From the NCBI RefSeq assembly GCF_004745635.1, contig NZ_SRLB01000013.1, positions 124,001 through 188,000 on the forward strand: a stretch of DNA of 64,000 nucleotides, given 5' to 3'. A program made the position numbers and the translations under genes. Below are positions 7,955 through 16,605 of the stretch, piece by piece. The notes under the pieces were generated by a model. The model was not told the origin of the DNA. It saw nothing but the letters and a program-made list of their open reading frames with translations, and did not search any database. Origin of the DNA: Methylobacterium nonmethylotrophicum. GTDB lineage: Bacteria > Pseudomonadota > Alphaproteobacteria > Rhizobiales > Beijerinckiaceae. Position 1 is the first letter of the stretch. Each line of letters starts with the position of its first letter.

Positions 7955-10900
7955 GTGTTTACGTTCCTTGTCAGCCAATCGCTGAAAAACCGCCTGCTGG
8001 TCCTCGCCGTCGCCGCCGTGCTGGTGCTCTACGGCGCGTTCACGGTCACCAAGCTGCCCGTCGACGTCTTTCCCGACCTCAACCGGCCGACCGTCACCAT
8101 CATGACCGAGGCCGAGGGCTATGCCCCGCCCGAGGTCGAGCAGCTGGTCACCTACCCGATCGAAACTCGCATGAACGGGCTGCCCGGCGTCAGCCGTGTG
8201 CGCTCGGTCTCCGGCGTCGGCCTGTCGGTCACCTATGTCGAGTTCGATTGGGGTACCGACATCTACCGCAACCGCCAGCAGGTCGCCGAGCGCCTGAGCC
8301 TGGTGCAGGACCAGCTGCCGCGCGGCGTGACCCCTGGGATGGGGCCGATCTCCTCGATCATGGGGCAGATCCTGCTGGTTGCCGTGACCAGCGACAAGGC
8401 CACGCCCATGCAGGTGCGTGAGGCGGCCGACTTCGTGATCCGCCCACGCCTTCTGACCATCCCCGGGGTCGCTCAGGTCATCCCGATCGGGGGCGAGGTG
8501 CGTCAGTTCCGTGTCGCGCCGAATCCGGCCGCGATGCGCGCCCTGGGCGTGACCAACGCCCAGCTGGAAACCGCTCTGCAGCAGTTCGGCACGAACGCCG
8601 GCGGCGGGTTCACCGACCAGTACTCCCGCGAATACCTGATCCGGAACATCGCGCGCACGCTCGACCTTGACGACCTGCGCAATGTCGTCATCGCGACGGT
8701 CAACAATGCGCCGGTGTATCTGCGCCAGATCGCCGAAGTGTCGTTCGCGGCCAAGGTCAAACGCGGCGATGCCGGTTACCAGGGCAAGCCGGCGGTGATC
8801 GTTTCGGTCGAAAAACAGCCCGACGTTGATACCGTTAAACTGACCCGGCAGATCGAGCAGGCCCTGGGCGAGATCACCCAGACCCTGCCAGATAGCATTC
8901 GGGCCGATCAAATCCTGTTCCGGCAGGCCAACTTCATTGAGACCTCGATCAGCAACGTCGAGCGCGTGCTGCTGGAGGCAATCGTGGTGGTGGCCGCGGT
9001 GCTGTTCCTGTTCCTGCTGAACGTTCGCACCACCGCAATCTCAATCCTGGCAATCCCGGTGTCGATCTTGACCACGGCGGTGGTGTTCCACTTCTTTGGG
9101 CTGTCGATCAACACGATGACCTTGGGTGGGCTGGCGATCGCGATCGGCGAGCTGGTCGATGATGCCGTAGTCGACGTGGAAAACATCTTCCGGCGCCTTG
9201 GCGAGAACCGGAAGGCCGGCAACCCCAAGAGCGTCTTTCAGGTGGTGGTCGAAGCATCCAACGAGGTGCGCTCCGGCATCGTCTACGCGACGCTGATCAT
9301 CATCCTGGTGTTCGTGCCGCTGTTCGCCCTTTCGGGCATCGAAGGCCGGCTGTTTGCCCCCTTGGGGCAGGCCTACATCATCTCGATCCTGGCCAGCCTC
9401 TTTACCTCGATCACGCTGACCCCGGTGCTCGCCTCCTGGCTGCTGCCGGGGCTCAAGAACCTTGAGGAGCACGACAGCTGGTTCCTGAAAGCGCTCAAGC
9501 GGGGCAACGCCACGCTGCTGGCGGTTGCCTTCCGCCATCAGCGCCTGCTGGCCGGCACGGTCGCCCTGGCGGTGCTCGGCGCTGGCATTGCCGCCTGGCA
9601 GCTGCCGCGGGCGTTCCTGCCGCCGTTCAACGAGGGCAGCTTCACTGTCAACATGACGTTCAACCCGGGTATCTCGCTGGCCGAGAGCAACCGGGTCGGC
9701 CTGATTGCCGAGCAGCTGCTGCGGCAGATCCCCGATGTGGCGGCGGTCGGCCGACGCACCGGCCGGGCCGAGCTGGATGAACACGCCGAAGGCGTCCACT
9801 CCTCGGAAATCGAGGTCGAGCTCAAACCCGGCGAGGGCCGCCCGAAGGAGGCCCTGGTCGCCGACCTGCGCAAACGCCTGGCGGTCCTGCCGGTGTCGGT
9901 CAACGTCGGCCAACCCATCTCCCACCGCCTCGACCACATGCTGTCCGGAGTGCGTGCCGAGATCGCGCTCAAGATCTACGGCGAGGACTTGGATGCGCTC
10001 CGGCGGATCGCGGGCAGCCTGCGCGAGCGGTTCGCTACGATCCCCGGCCTGACCGACCTGCAGGTGGAAAAGCAGGTACGCATCCCGCAGCTGGAGATCC
10101 GCGTCGACTACACCCGCGCGGCCCTCTACGGCGTCCAGCCGGCCGCGGTGGTCGACCAGGTCAGCCGCCTGTCCAACGGCCGGGTCGTGTCCACCGTGGT
10201 CGACGGCGTGCGGCGCTTCGATGTGCTGATCCGCCTGGCGGAGGACCAGCGCACCACCGCAGGCCTTGGGGATCTTCTCTTGGAAACCCCCTCCGGCTGG
10301 GTGCCAGCGCGCCAGGTTGCGGACATCCGCGAAACCGACGGTCCCAACCAGATCCTGCGCGAGAATACCCGCCGCCGCATCGTGGTGCAGGCCAACACCA
10401 ATGGCGACAGCGACATGACCACCATCGTGGCGGCTATGCGTGCGGCGATCGCCCAGGAGAAACTGCCGCCGGGGTTCTTCACCAGCCTGGAGGGTACGTT
10501 CCAGGCTCAGGAGGATGCCACGCGGACCATCGCCGCCCTGTCGGCGCTGTCGCTCGCACTGGTCTTTGCGCTGCTCTACAGCCGCTACCGCTCAGCCGCC
10601 CTGGCCCTGATCATCATGGGCAACGTGCCCCTGGCGCTGATCGGCAGCGTCACCGCACTGTGGCTGGTCGGACAGCCGCTCAGCGTGGCCTCGATGATCG
10701 GGTTCATCACGCTGACCGGCATCGCCGCGCGCAACGGCATCCTCAAAATCAGCCACTACCTCAACCTGGCGCTGCACGAGGGTGTGCCGTTCGGGCAGGA
10801 CCTGGTCGTGCGTGGCAGCCTGGAGCGGCTGACCCCGGTGCTGATGACGGCCCTGTCGGCCGGCGTGGCCCTGGTGCCGTTGCTCTACGACGCCGCCTCC

Positions 10901-11101
10901 CCGGGCAAGGAGATCCTGCACCCGGTCGCGGTGACGATCTTCGGCGGGCTGATCAGCGCCACGCTGCTCGACACGTTCCTGACGCCGATCCTGTTCCTGC
11001 ATTTCGGCGGCCGGCCGCTGGCGCGGCTCCAGGCCGCCCAGGACCAGGCTCACGCCGCTCACCCCGCGACGGCCGGCCCGCCGCCGCGCGAGGCGTTCTG
11101 A
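7955..11101 (+). CDS. Heavy-metal efflux RND permease (CzcA/CusA family)
   Basis: 1048 residues starting at GTG, with AGGAGGG overlapping the adaptor's stop codon. RND architecture: a first helix near 12-32, large periplasmic loops, and helix bundles at about 335-530 and 855-1030. The family motif in helix 4 reads AIGELVDDAVVDVEN (about residues 397-411), closest to the HME5 class (AIG-x-LVDDA) rather than the Cu/Ag class (VDAA), so substrate assignment from sequence is open. The proton-driven pump would export metal cations from periplasm or cytoplasm with the upstream adaptor. No outer-membrane factor gene is present here. The surrounding genes (DUF305, cueR, copA) suggest copper; nickel or cobalt are alternatives. 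Confidence 0.9.
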   Translation: MFTFLVSQSLKNRLLVLAVAAVLVLYGAFTVTKLPVDVFPDLNRPTVTIMTEAEGYAPPEVEQLVTYPIETRMNGLPGVSRVRSVSGVGLSVTYVEFDWGTDIYRNRQQVAERLSLVQDQLPRGVTPGMGPISSIMGQILLVAVTSDKATPMQVREAADFVIRPRLLTIPGVAQVIPIGGEVRQFRVAPNPAAMRALGVTNAQLETALQQFGTNAGGGFTDQYSREYLIRNIARTLDLDDLRNVVIATVNNAPVYLRQIAEVSFAAKVKRGDAGYQGKPAVIVSVEKQPDVDTVKLTRQIEQALGEITQTLPDSIRADQILFRQANFIETSISNVERVLLEAIVVVAAVLFLFLLNVRTTAISILAIPVSILTTAVVFHFFGLSINTMTLGGLAIAIGELVDDAVVDVENIFRRLGENRKAGNPKSVFQVVVEASNEVRSGIVYATLIIILVFVPLFALSGIEGRLFAPLGQAYIISILASLFTSITLTPVLASWLLPGLKNLEEHDSWFLKALKRGNATLLAVAFRHQRLLAGTVALAVLGAGIAAWQLPRAFLPPFNEGSFTVNMTFNPGISLAESNRVGLIAEQLLRQIPDVAAVGRRTGRAELDEHAEGVHSSEIEVELKPGEGRPKEALVADLRKRLAVLPVSVNVGQPISHRLDHMLSGVRAEIALKIYGEDLDALRRIAGSLRERFATIPGLTDLQVEKQVRIPQLEIRVDYTRAALYGVQPAAVVDQVSRLSNGRVVSTVVDGVRRFDVLIRLAEDQRTTAGLGDLLLETPSGWVPARQVADIRETDGPNQILRENTRRRIVVQANTNGDSDMTTIVAAMRAAIAQEKLPPGFFTSLEGTFQAQEDATRTIAALSALSLALVFALLYSRYRSAALALIIMGNVPLALIGSVTALWLVGQPLSVASMIGFITLTGIAARNGILKISHYLNLALHEGVPFGQDLVVRGSLERLTPVLMTALSAGVALVPLLYDAASPGKEILHPVAVTIFGGLISATLLDTFLTPILFLHFGGRPLARLQAAQDQAHAAHPATAGPPPREAF

Positions 11102-11141
11102 GCCCCTTCCCCACCACGCAACCCAACCAAGGAGAACCGCA

Positions 11142-11510
11142 ATGATCCCCTGGAGAGCCGCCCTGCTGACCAGCGTGGTGCTGGTGGCCGCCCCGGTCTG
11201 CGCTCACGAAACCGCCGGCAAGTGCGGCGGCCGGGTCACCAACGCCGGCAACTACGGCGTCGAACTCGTCGCCAAGGGCCAGACGGTCGACGTCTGCCTG
11301 CTCGACGGCAGCGAGCAGCCCGTGCCCGCGGCCGGGTTCAAGGCCACTGCCATTCTGGTCGAGGGCGGCAAGCCGGCCCGCATCGCGCTGACCCCCGCCG
11401 ACGGCAACCGCCTGACTGGTCAGGCCCAGGTTCCGCTGGGCACCGCCCCCAGGGGCGCCGTGCAGCTGACAGCTCCCGATGGCGCCTCCGCCAGCGGGAC
11501 GTTCAACTAA
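11142..11510 (+). CDS. Small periplasmic protein of the metal-efflux cluster
   Basis: 122 residues with a clear signal peptide (1-21, ending VCAHETAGKC). The mature part is a small beta-rich domain (YGVELVAKGQTVDVCLLDG, ILVEGGKPARIALTP) with two cysteines and an N-terminal His. No family was recognised with certainty. GGAGAA precedes the start, and it lies 40 bp after the RND pump and 23 bp before the DUF305 gene. It is probably cotranscribed and periplasmic, possibly metal-binding (inference). Confidence 0.7.
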   Translation: MIPWRAALLTSVVLVAAPVCAHETAGKCGGRVTNAGNYGVELVAKGQTVDVCLLDGSEQPVPAAGFKATAILVEGGKPARIALTPADGNRLTGQAQVPLGTAPRGAVQLTAPDGASASGTFN

Positions 11511-11533
11511 CCACCAACGAGAGGAATAACCTC

Positions 11534-11971
11534 ATGACCACCACCCTTACCCTGCTGGCCGCTGCCCTGCTCACCACCGGTCTGGCCGGCGCCGCGACGG
11601 CGCAGAGCGCTCACAGCCATGGCAACCACATGGCCAAGCCCGGCAGCACGTCGATGGGCGACATGCAGGCCGACATGCAGAAGATGATGGCCGACGTGAT
11701 GCCCAAGCCGGGCGACGCGCCATCGACCAAGGACTTCAAGGACGCCGACATGGCGATGATGCACAACATGCACGTCGCCTATACAGGCAATGCTGACGTC
11801 GACTTTCGCACGCACATGATCCCGCACCATCAGGGCGCGATCGACATGGCCAAGGTTGCGCTCAAGCACGCCAAGGACCCCGCTACAAAGCAGATGGCCC
11901 AGAAGATCATCGACGATCAGGAAAAAGAGATCGCGGAGATGCAGGCTTGGCTGAAGCAGCACGGCAAGTGA
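11534..11971 (+). CDS. DUF305 (CopM-like) periplasmic copper-binding protein
   Basis: 145 residues. A signal peptide (1-23) is followed by a His/Met-rich segment (HSHGNHMAKPG, MGDMQADMQKMMADVM) and the DUF305 core HMIPHHQGAIDMAK at about 95-108, with many Met and His ligands. CopM-type DUF305 proteins bind Cu(I)/Ag(I) in the periplasm. GAGAGG is positioned correctly before the ATG. It is the last gene of the plus-strand metal operon and faces the convergent cueR gene 34 bp away. Confidence 0.85.
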   Translation: MTTTLTLLAAALLTTGLAGAATAQSAHSHGNHMAKPGSTSMGDMQADMQKMMADVMPKPGDAPSTKDFKDADMAMMHNMHVAYTGNADVDFRTHMIPHHQGAIDMAKVALKHAKDPATKQMAQKIIDDQEKEIAEMQAWLKQHGK

Positions 11972-12005
11972 GCCGGCAGCACACCCGATCCCATTGCGGG
12001 CGCGG

Positions 12006-12434
12006 CTAATGCCGTGCGGGGTGCACGCTGTGACAGGCGGGCTCCCCGCCAGCTTCCAGACCCTGGATGATCGGGCAATCCGGCCGGCCGTCGCCGTCGC
12101 AGGCCTGCGCCAGGGTGCGCAGATTGTCGGCCATCTCCTGCAGCTGCCGCGCGCGCTCCTCCAGTTCCTGGATGTGCGTCAGCGCGATCGCCTTCACCTC
12201 GGTGTTGCTACGGTGGGTGTCGCTCCACAGCTCCAGCAGCAGCCGGATGCGCTCGACCGAAAACCCCAGGTCGCGGGCGCGGCGGATGAACCCGAGGCGG
12301 TGCAGGTCGGCCGGCCCGAAATCACGGTAGCCGCTGTCGCGGCGGCCCGCCGGCGGCACCAGCCCGATGCTCTCGTAATAGCGGATCATTTTGGTCGAGA
12401 CACCCGAGGCTTGCGCCGCCTGCCCAATGTTCAT
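12006..12434 (-). CDS. cueR: CueR/HmrR-type MerR-family copper-responsive regulator
   Basis: 142 residues. The N-terminal MerR helix-turn-helix (1-70) contains IGQAAQASGVSTKMIRYYE and GYRDFGPADLHRLGFI. A dimerisation helix follows. The metal loop CDGDGRPDC (near 112-120) matches the two Cu(I)-ligating cysteines of CueR, and a C-terminal His/Cys tail follows. The stretch matching the region around CueR Ser77 reads R-S-N-T-E-V-K, so Asn may replace Ser. It is divergent from copA, with a perfect MerR-type operator between them, and should activate copA by distorting its long-spacer promoter on binding Cu(I). Confidence 0.88.
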   Translation of the reverse strand: MNIGQAAQASGVSTKMIRYYESIGLVPPAGRRDSGYRDFGPADLHRLGFIRRARDLGFSVERIRLLLELWSDTHRSNTEVKAIALTHIQELEERARQLQEMADNLRTLAQACDGDGRPDCPIIQGLEAGGEPACHSVHPARH

Positions 12435-12452
12435 CGCCCCTGCCCTTCCCTG

Positions 12453-12483
12453 TTGACCTTCCCATCATGGGAAGGTGCAGGCC
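12453..12483 (+). promoter_or_regulatory. CueR-type copA promoter and operator
   Basis: A -35 TTGACC (12453-12458) overlaps a perfect 10-1-10 palindrome at 12456-12476, with half-site ACCTTCCCAT. The probable -10 (CAGGCC, about 12478-12483) gives the 19-bp spacer used by MerR-family activators. ACCTTCC/GGAAGGT is the classical Cu-responsive CueR/HmrR signature. Because the operator runs through base 12476, the GTG at 12475 cannot be the copA start. Confidence 0.88.
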
Positions 12484-12516
12484 ATCCGGCAAGAGGATCA
12501 AGACAGGACCCCAGCC

Positions 12517-15048
12517 ATGACCGGGAAGACCGATCAACCCCACCGCCACGCCCACGACCAGCCGCCGAATAAGGCCACCGGGGCTGCCGGCTGCTGTGGC
12601 GGCAAGAGCCAGGCTACCGCCACCGATCAGGCCATGCCGGTCGCCCACGGCCACAGCTGCTGCGGCGGCCACGCCAACGCGGCGCCGGCTGCCCATGACC
12701 ACGCACATCACGGGCATGGTCACCACCATCACGGTCCCGCGGTCGCGGCGGCGAACCTGGTCAAGGATCCGGTATGCGGGATGAGCGTCGATCCGCATAC
12801 CGCCCAGCACCGGGCGGAGCACAACGGCCACCCGTTCTATTTCTGCTCGGCCGGCTGCAAGACCAAGTTCGAGGCCGATCCGGCCCGCTACCTCGATCCG
12901 GCCAGCGCTGTGGCCAAGGCCGAGCCCGTGCCCGAGGGTACGATCTACACCTGCCCGATGCACCCTGAGGTGCGCCAGGTTGGCCCCGGCGCCTGCCCGA
13001 TCTGCGGCATGGCCCTGGAGCCAGCGATGATCGGCGCCGAGACCGGGCCGAGTGACGAGCTGGTCGACATGACCCGGCGGTTCTGGATCGGTCTCGCCCT
13101 GACCGTGCCGGTGTTCGTTCTCGAGATGGGCGGCCATCTGTTCGGGCTGACCGAGCGCCTGGGACAGCAGACTTCCAACTACCTGCAGCTGGTGCTGGCA
13201 ACGCCCGTCGTGCTCTGGGCCGGCTGGCCGTTCTTCGTGCGCGCCGTGGCCTCGGTTCGAAGCCGCAACCTCAACATGTTCACCCTGGTAGCCATGGGCA
13301 CGGGCGTGGCCTGGCTCTACAGCGTGGTCGCGACGTTGGCGCCCGGACTACTTCCCGCCGCGCTGCGCGGCCATGACGACGCCGTGCCGGCCTACTTCGA
13401 GGCGGCGGCGGTGATCACCGCTCTTGTGCTGCTCGGCCAGGTTCTCGAGCTGCGCGCCCGGGAGAGCACGAGCGGCGCGTTGCGCGCGCTTCTCGACCTG
13501 ACGCCCAAGACGGCTCGCCGTGTGCGGCCTGACGGCAGCGACGAAGAAATCCAGCTCGACGCGGTCCAGGTCGGCGACCGCCTGCGCGTCCGGCCCGGCG
13601 AGAAGGTGCCGGTCGATGGCGCCGTGGTCGAAGGCCGTTCGTCCGTCGATGAAGCCCTGGTCACAGGCGAGTCCATGCCGGTCAGCAAGGATGTGGGCGC
13701 CAGCGTCATCGGAGGCAGCCTCAACCAGAGCGGCGGCCTGATCATCGAGGCGCAGAAGGTCGGCCGCGACACCATGCTGGCGCGCATTGTCCAGATGGTG
13801 GCGGACGCGCAGCGCAGCCGGGCCCCGATCCAGAGGCTGGCGGACCATGTCGCCGGCTGGTTCGTGCCGGGGGTCATCGCCGTAGCCGTCCTTGCCTTCA
13901 TTGCCTGGTACGCCTTCGGTCCCGAGCCGAGACTGACCTACGGGCTGCTGGCGGCGGTTGCTGTGCTGATCATCGCCTGCCCCTGCGCCCTTGGGCTGGC
14001 CACGCCGATGTCGATCATGGTGGCGGTCGGCCGTGGCGCCCAGGCCGGGGTCCTGATCAAGAACGCCGAGGCCCTGGAACGGCTGGAGAAGATCACCACC
14101 CTCGTGGTCGACAAGACCGGCACGCTCACCGAGGGCAAGCCGTCGGTGACCAAGATCGTCCCTGCGGCCGGCTTTATCGAGCAGGAGTTGCTGCGCCTCG
14201 CCGCCAGTGTCGAGCGGGCCAGTGAGCATCCCCTGGCCGTGGCGATCGTCGCCGCGGCCGAGGAACAGGCCCTGTCCCTTTCGCCAGTTGCCGACTTCGA
14301 CAGTCCGACCGGCCGGGGCGCCCTGGGCACGGTCGACGGCCGCAGGATCAGGATCGGCAACGCCAAGTTCGTGGCTGAGACAGGGACCAGCACGGCTGCG
14401 CTTGACGAGGAGGCCGAGAGGCAGCGCCAGCTGGGCGCCACGGCGATCCTCGTGAGCGTCGACGACCGTGCGGCCGGCATGATCGCGATCATCGACCCCT
14501 TCAAGGAGACGACGGCGCGGGCACTGAACGCGCTGCGGGCGGATGGTATCCAGGTGGTGATGCTGACCGGCGACAACCGCACGACCGCCGAGGCCGTCGC
14601 GCGCCGGCTCGGCATCGAGGAGTTCCGGGCCGAGGTGCTGCCCGATCAGAAGAGAGAGATCGTCAAACAGCACCAGGCGTTGGGCCGCGTGGTCGCCATG
14701 GCCGGGGACGGGGTGAACGACGCCCCTGCCCTTGCGACGGCGGATGTCGGCATCGCCATGGGCACCGGCACGGATGTGGCGATCGAAAGCGCCGGCGTGA
14801 CCCTGCTCAAGGGCGACCTGATGGGGATCGTGCGGGCGCGCAAGCTGTCCCGCGCCACGATGAGCAACATCCGGCAGAACCTGTTCTTCGCGTTCATCTA
14901 CAACGCGGCCGGCGTGCCGATCGCAGCCGGGGTGCTCTACCCGTTCCTCGGCATCCTGCTCTCACCGATCATCGCTGCCGCGGCCATGGCCCTTTCCTCG
15001 GTCAGCGTGATCGGCAACGCCCTGCGCCTCCGCGCCGCTCAACTCTGA
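12517..15048 (+). CDS. copA: Cu(I)-exporting P1B-type ATPase
   Basis: 843 residues. The N-terminus is unusual: a His/Cys-rich segment (1-78, including CCGG repeats and HHGHGHHHHG), a YHS domain (about 82-125, DPVCGMSVDP and FYFCSAGCK) and a heavy-metal-binding module (about 138-168, CPMHPEVRQVGPGACPICGM) replace classical HMA domains. The core has VTGESMPV, the C488-P-C490 transport motif (CPCALGLATPM), phosphorylation Asp532 (DKTGTLTEG), SEHPL and GDGVNDAP. The CPC class exports Cu(I)/Ag(I) from the cytoplasm. The start at 12517 is preceded by AGGA and avoids the operator. CueR control is expected. Confidence 0.93.
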   Translation: MTGKTDQPHRHAHDQPPNKATGAAGCCGGKSQATATDQAMPVAHGHSCCGGHANAAPAAHDHAHHGHGHHHHGPAVAAANLVKDPVCGMSVDPHTAQHRAEHNGHPFYFCSAGCKTKFEADPARYLDPASAVAKAEPVPEGTIYTCPMHPEVRQVGPGACPICGMALEPAMIGAETGPSDELVDMTRRFWIGLALTVPVFVLEMGGHLFGLTERLGQQTSNYLQLVLATPVVLWAGWPFFVRAVASVRSRNLNMFTLVAMGTGVAWLYSVVATLAPGLLPAALRGHDDAVPAYFEAAAVITALVLLGQVLELRARESTSGALRALLDLTPKTARRVRPDGSDEEIQLDAVQVGDRLRVRPGEKVPVDGAVVEGRSSVDEALVTGESMPVSKDVGASVIGGSLNQSGGLIIEAQKVGRDTMLARIVQMVADAQRSRAPIQRLADHVAGWFVPGVIAVAVLAFIAWYAFGPEPRLTYGLLAAVAVLIIACPCALGLATPMSIMVAVGRGAQAGVLIKNAEALERLEKITTLVVDKTGTLTEGKPSVTKIVPAAGFIEQELLRLAASVERASEHPLAVAIVAAAEEQALSLSPVADFDSPTGRGALGTVDGRRIRIGNAKFVAETGTSTAALDEEAERQRQLGATAILVSVDDRAAGMIAIIDPFKETTARALNALRADGIQVVMLTGDNRTTAEAVARRLGIEEFRAEVLPDQKREIVKQHQALGRVVAMAGDGVNDAPALATADVGIAMGTGTDVAIESAGVTLLKGDLMGIVRARKLSRATMSNIRQNLFFAFIYNAAGVPIAAGVLYPFLGILLSPIIAAAAMALSSVSVIGNALRLRAAQL

Positions 15049-15061
15049 GCGGCGCGGCCTC

Positions 15062-15358
15062 TCAGCGTTCTGCCAACCGGTTGTAGACCGGAACGAACAG
15101 CGCGGCCGCTACCCATGCGGCCGCAGCGCAACCCAGTACGCCCTCGACAAACATGCGGGTGAGAGAGTCGGGCTGGGAGGCAAACAGCCGGACCCAGGCA
15201 TGGGAGCCGCCGCCTGCCGGCCAGGCGAACGACAGGGCGAAACACAGGATGAACAGCCCGACCAGAGCGCTGGTCAGGCCCCAGCCGGTTGCGACAAGGT
15301 TCAGTGGGGTTTTCAGGCCCATCCCCGCGGATGCGCGGCCTGAAGCCAGCGTGGCCAT
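15062..15358 (-). CDS. Small two-helix membrane protein (DUF5676-like)
   Basis: 98 residues with two hydrophobic segments, about 22-45 (VATGWGLTSALVGLFILCFALSF) and 68-90 (VEGVLGCAAAAWVAAALFVPVY), ending V-Y-N-R-L. This matches the layout of small DUF5676-type proteins often found beside copper ATPases; the family call is tentative. GGGAGG lies before the ATG. It runs against copA (13 bp between stops) and is divergent from the methyltransferase gene, sharing the FNR/FixK box at 15418-15431, 66 bp upstream. Confidence 0.65.
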   Translation of the reverse strand: MATLASGRASAGMGLKTPLNLVATGWGLTSALVGLFILCFALSFAWPAGGGSHAWVRLFASQPDSLTRMFVEGVLGCAAAAWVAAALFVPVYNRLAER

Positions 15359-15417
15359 TATGGCCTCCCGGTTCCATGATCTGTCGCAGACCTTCCATCC
15401 GACCTGCGGCTTCCTAA

Positions 15418-15431
15418 TTGATTTCGATCAA
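15418..15431. promoter_or_regulatory. Perfect FNR/FixK-type box in the copper region
   Basis: TTGATTTCGATCAA, both half-sites perfect (TTGAT-N4-ATCAA). It lies between divergent genes, 66 bp from the small membrane protein start at 15358 and 56 bp from the methyltransferase start at 15481. It links the copper block to the oxygen regulon. Confidence 0.75.
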
Positions 15432-15480
15432 GGCCGCTGATGCTGCCGGGCGCCATCCTAGCAGGATAGGAGCGCCCGCC

Positions 15481-16143
15481 ATGCACGACGTCACATCCGC
15501 CTACGGCCTATGGGGCTACGCCCTGGTCAACGCCGCCGTGTTCATCATATTCGCGTTCAGCTTCGCCAAGCCTAAAACCGCGCGCGACTGGCGCTCGTTC
15601 GGCGCATTCAGCGCTTTCTTGGTCGCACTCTTCGCCGAGATGTACGGGTTCCCGCTGACCATCTACATGCTGTCAGGCTGGCTGCAGTCCCGCTTCCCGG
15701 GAGTCGATTGGTTCTCGCATGACGCCGGACATCTGCTCGAGATGATGTTCGGCTGGAAGACCAATCCGCATTTCGGCCCCTTCCACGTCCTCAGCTACGC
15801 GCTGATCGGCGCCGGGTTCTGGCTGACAGCCGCGGCCTGGAGGAGTCTTTACGACGCTCAGCGCACCGGCCAGCTCGCTACTGCCGGCGCCTACGCCTCC
15901 ATGCGTCATCCGCAATACGTCGGCTTCGTGCTGGTGCTGCTCGGGTTCCTGATCCAGTGGCCGACCCTGCTGACGCTCGCGATGTTTCCTATGCTGGTCG
16001 TCATGTACGTGCGACTCTCCCGTAGCGAGGAGCGCGAAGCTTTGGCGCAGTTCGGCGATGCCTACAGAGAATATATGCATCGTGTTCCGGCCTTTGTCCC
16101 GCGGTGGGCAGCCCTGACCGGCCACCCCGCAGCGCCGGTCTGA
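15481..16143 (+). CDS. Membrane methyltransferase-like protein (ICMT/PEMT family)
   Basis: 220 residues with about five membrane helices (for example 10-28, 40-60, 95-115, 145-170). The C-terminal half has GAYASMRHPQYVGFVLVLLG and YMHRVPAFVPR, the SAM-binding RHP-x-Y signature of isoprenylcysteine carboxyl methyltransferase/phospholipid methyltransferase proteins. In bacteria these are often near metal-resistance genes, with unknown substrate. AGGAG precedes the ATG, and the FNR/FixK box is 56 bp upstream. It leads a short plus-strand operon with the DUF2933 gene. Confidence 0.82.
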   Translation: MHDVTSAYGLWGYALVNAAVFIIFAFSFAKPKTARDWRSFGAFSAFLVALFAEMYGFPLTIYMLSGWLQSRFPGVDWFSHDAGHLLEMMFGWKTNPHFGPFHVLSYALIGAGFWLTAAAWRSLYDAQRTGQLATAGAYASMRHPQYVGFVLVLLGFLIQWPTLLTLAMFPMLVVMYVRLSRSEEREALAQFGDAYREYMHRVPAFVPRWAALTGHPAAPV

Positions 16144-16156
16144 CAGGAGGGCCTCC

Positions 16157-16387
16157 ATGGACCAACCATCCCAGCCACAACATCCCTACGGCAAGGTCAC
16201 GGCCTGGGCCGCTTCATCATGGGGGCTGCTCCTCACACTCGTGCTGGCCGCGCTCGGGATTTACCTGCTTATGAGCCACACCGGTCATATGCTGAGTGCC
16301 CTTCCCTATCTCCTCCTGATCGCCTGTCCCCTGATACACGTGTTCATGCACCATGGTCATCGTCATGATGAACGGCATGACATCTGA
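16157..16387 (+). CDS. DUF2933 small membrane protein
   Basis: 76 residues: a single hydrophobic region at about 22-60 (WGLLLTLVLAALGIYLLMSHTGHML and LPYLLLIACPLIHVFMHH) and a His-rich tail GHRHDERHD. This is the DUF2933 pattern (short TM protein with C-terminal H-x-H), commonly found beside copper/ICMT-like genes. Ribosome-binding site GGAGGG lies just upstream, 13 bp after the methyltransferase stop. The His tail may bind metal (inference). Confidence 0.82.
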   Translation: MDQPSQPQHPYGKVTAWAASSWGLLLTLVLAALGIYLLMSHTGHMLSALPYLLLIACPLIHVFMHHGHRHDERHDI

Positions 16388-16490
16388 CATGTTCGGCATG
16401 ATGAGCGTCATGGGCCTCATCGCCCTGCTCGCTCTTGTTTTTTTGGCGCTGGCGATCATCGCCCTCATCAAGCATCTATTTTTTCGTTGA
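16365..16490 (+). CDS. Met-rich single-helix membrane microprotein
   Basis: A short frame overlapping the end of the DUF2933 gene in another phase. It encodes 41 residues: a Met-rich head (M-M-N-G-M-T-S-D-M-F-G-M-M) followed by one hydrophobic helix (SVMGLIALLALVFLALAIIA) and a basic end K-H-L-F-F-R. An in-frame ATG at 16353 would give 45 residues. Met-rich one-helix proteins of this kind often accompany copper genes, and clustered Met can bind Cu(I). The overlap suggests translational coupling. No experimental relative is named here; confidence rests on composition, charge pattern and context. Confidence 0.6.
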   Translation: MMNGMTSDMFGMMSVMGLIALLALVFLALAIIALIKHLFFR

Positions 16491-16605
16491 TATTTTTCTG
16501 GCGTCGCCGGATCGGTTGGCGGCCGGAATCGGAGATGTGTGACGATATATTTACATCGATCCAAATCAAGGATGGAAAATTCAGAGACTGATAAAATTAC
16601 CGTAT

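Noticed and set aside
11222..11533. N-terminal extension of the DUF305 protein
   Set aside because: The extension overlaps the preceding gene in another phase; the ATG at 11534 has GAGAGG and a clean signal peptide.
16556..16569. TCGATCCAAATCAA as another FNR/FixK box
   Set aside because: One half-site departs at a key position and no gene start lies at a suitable distance.
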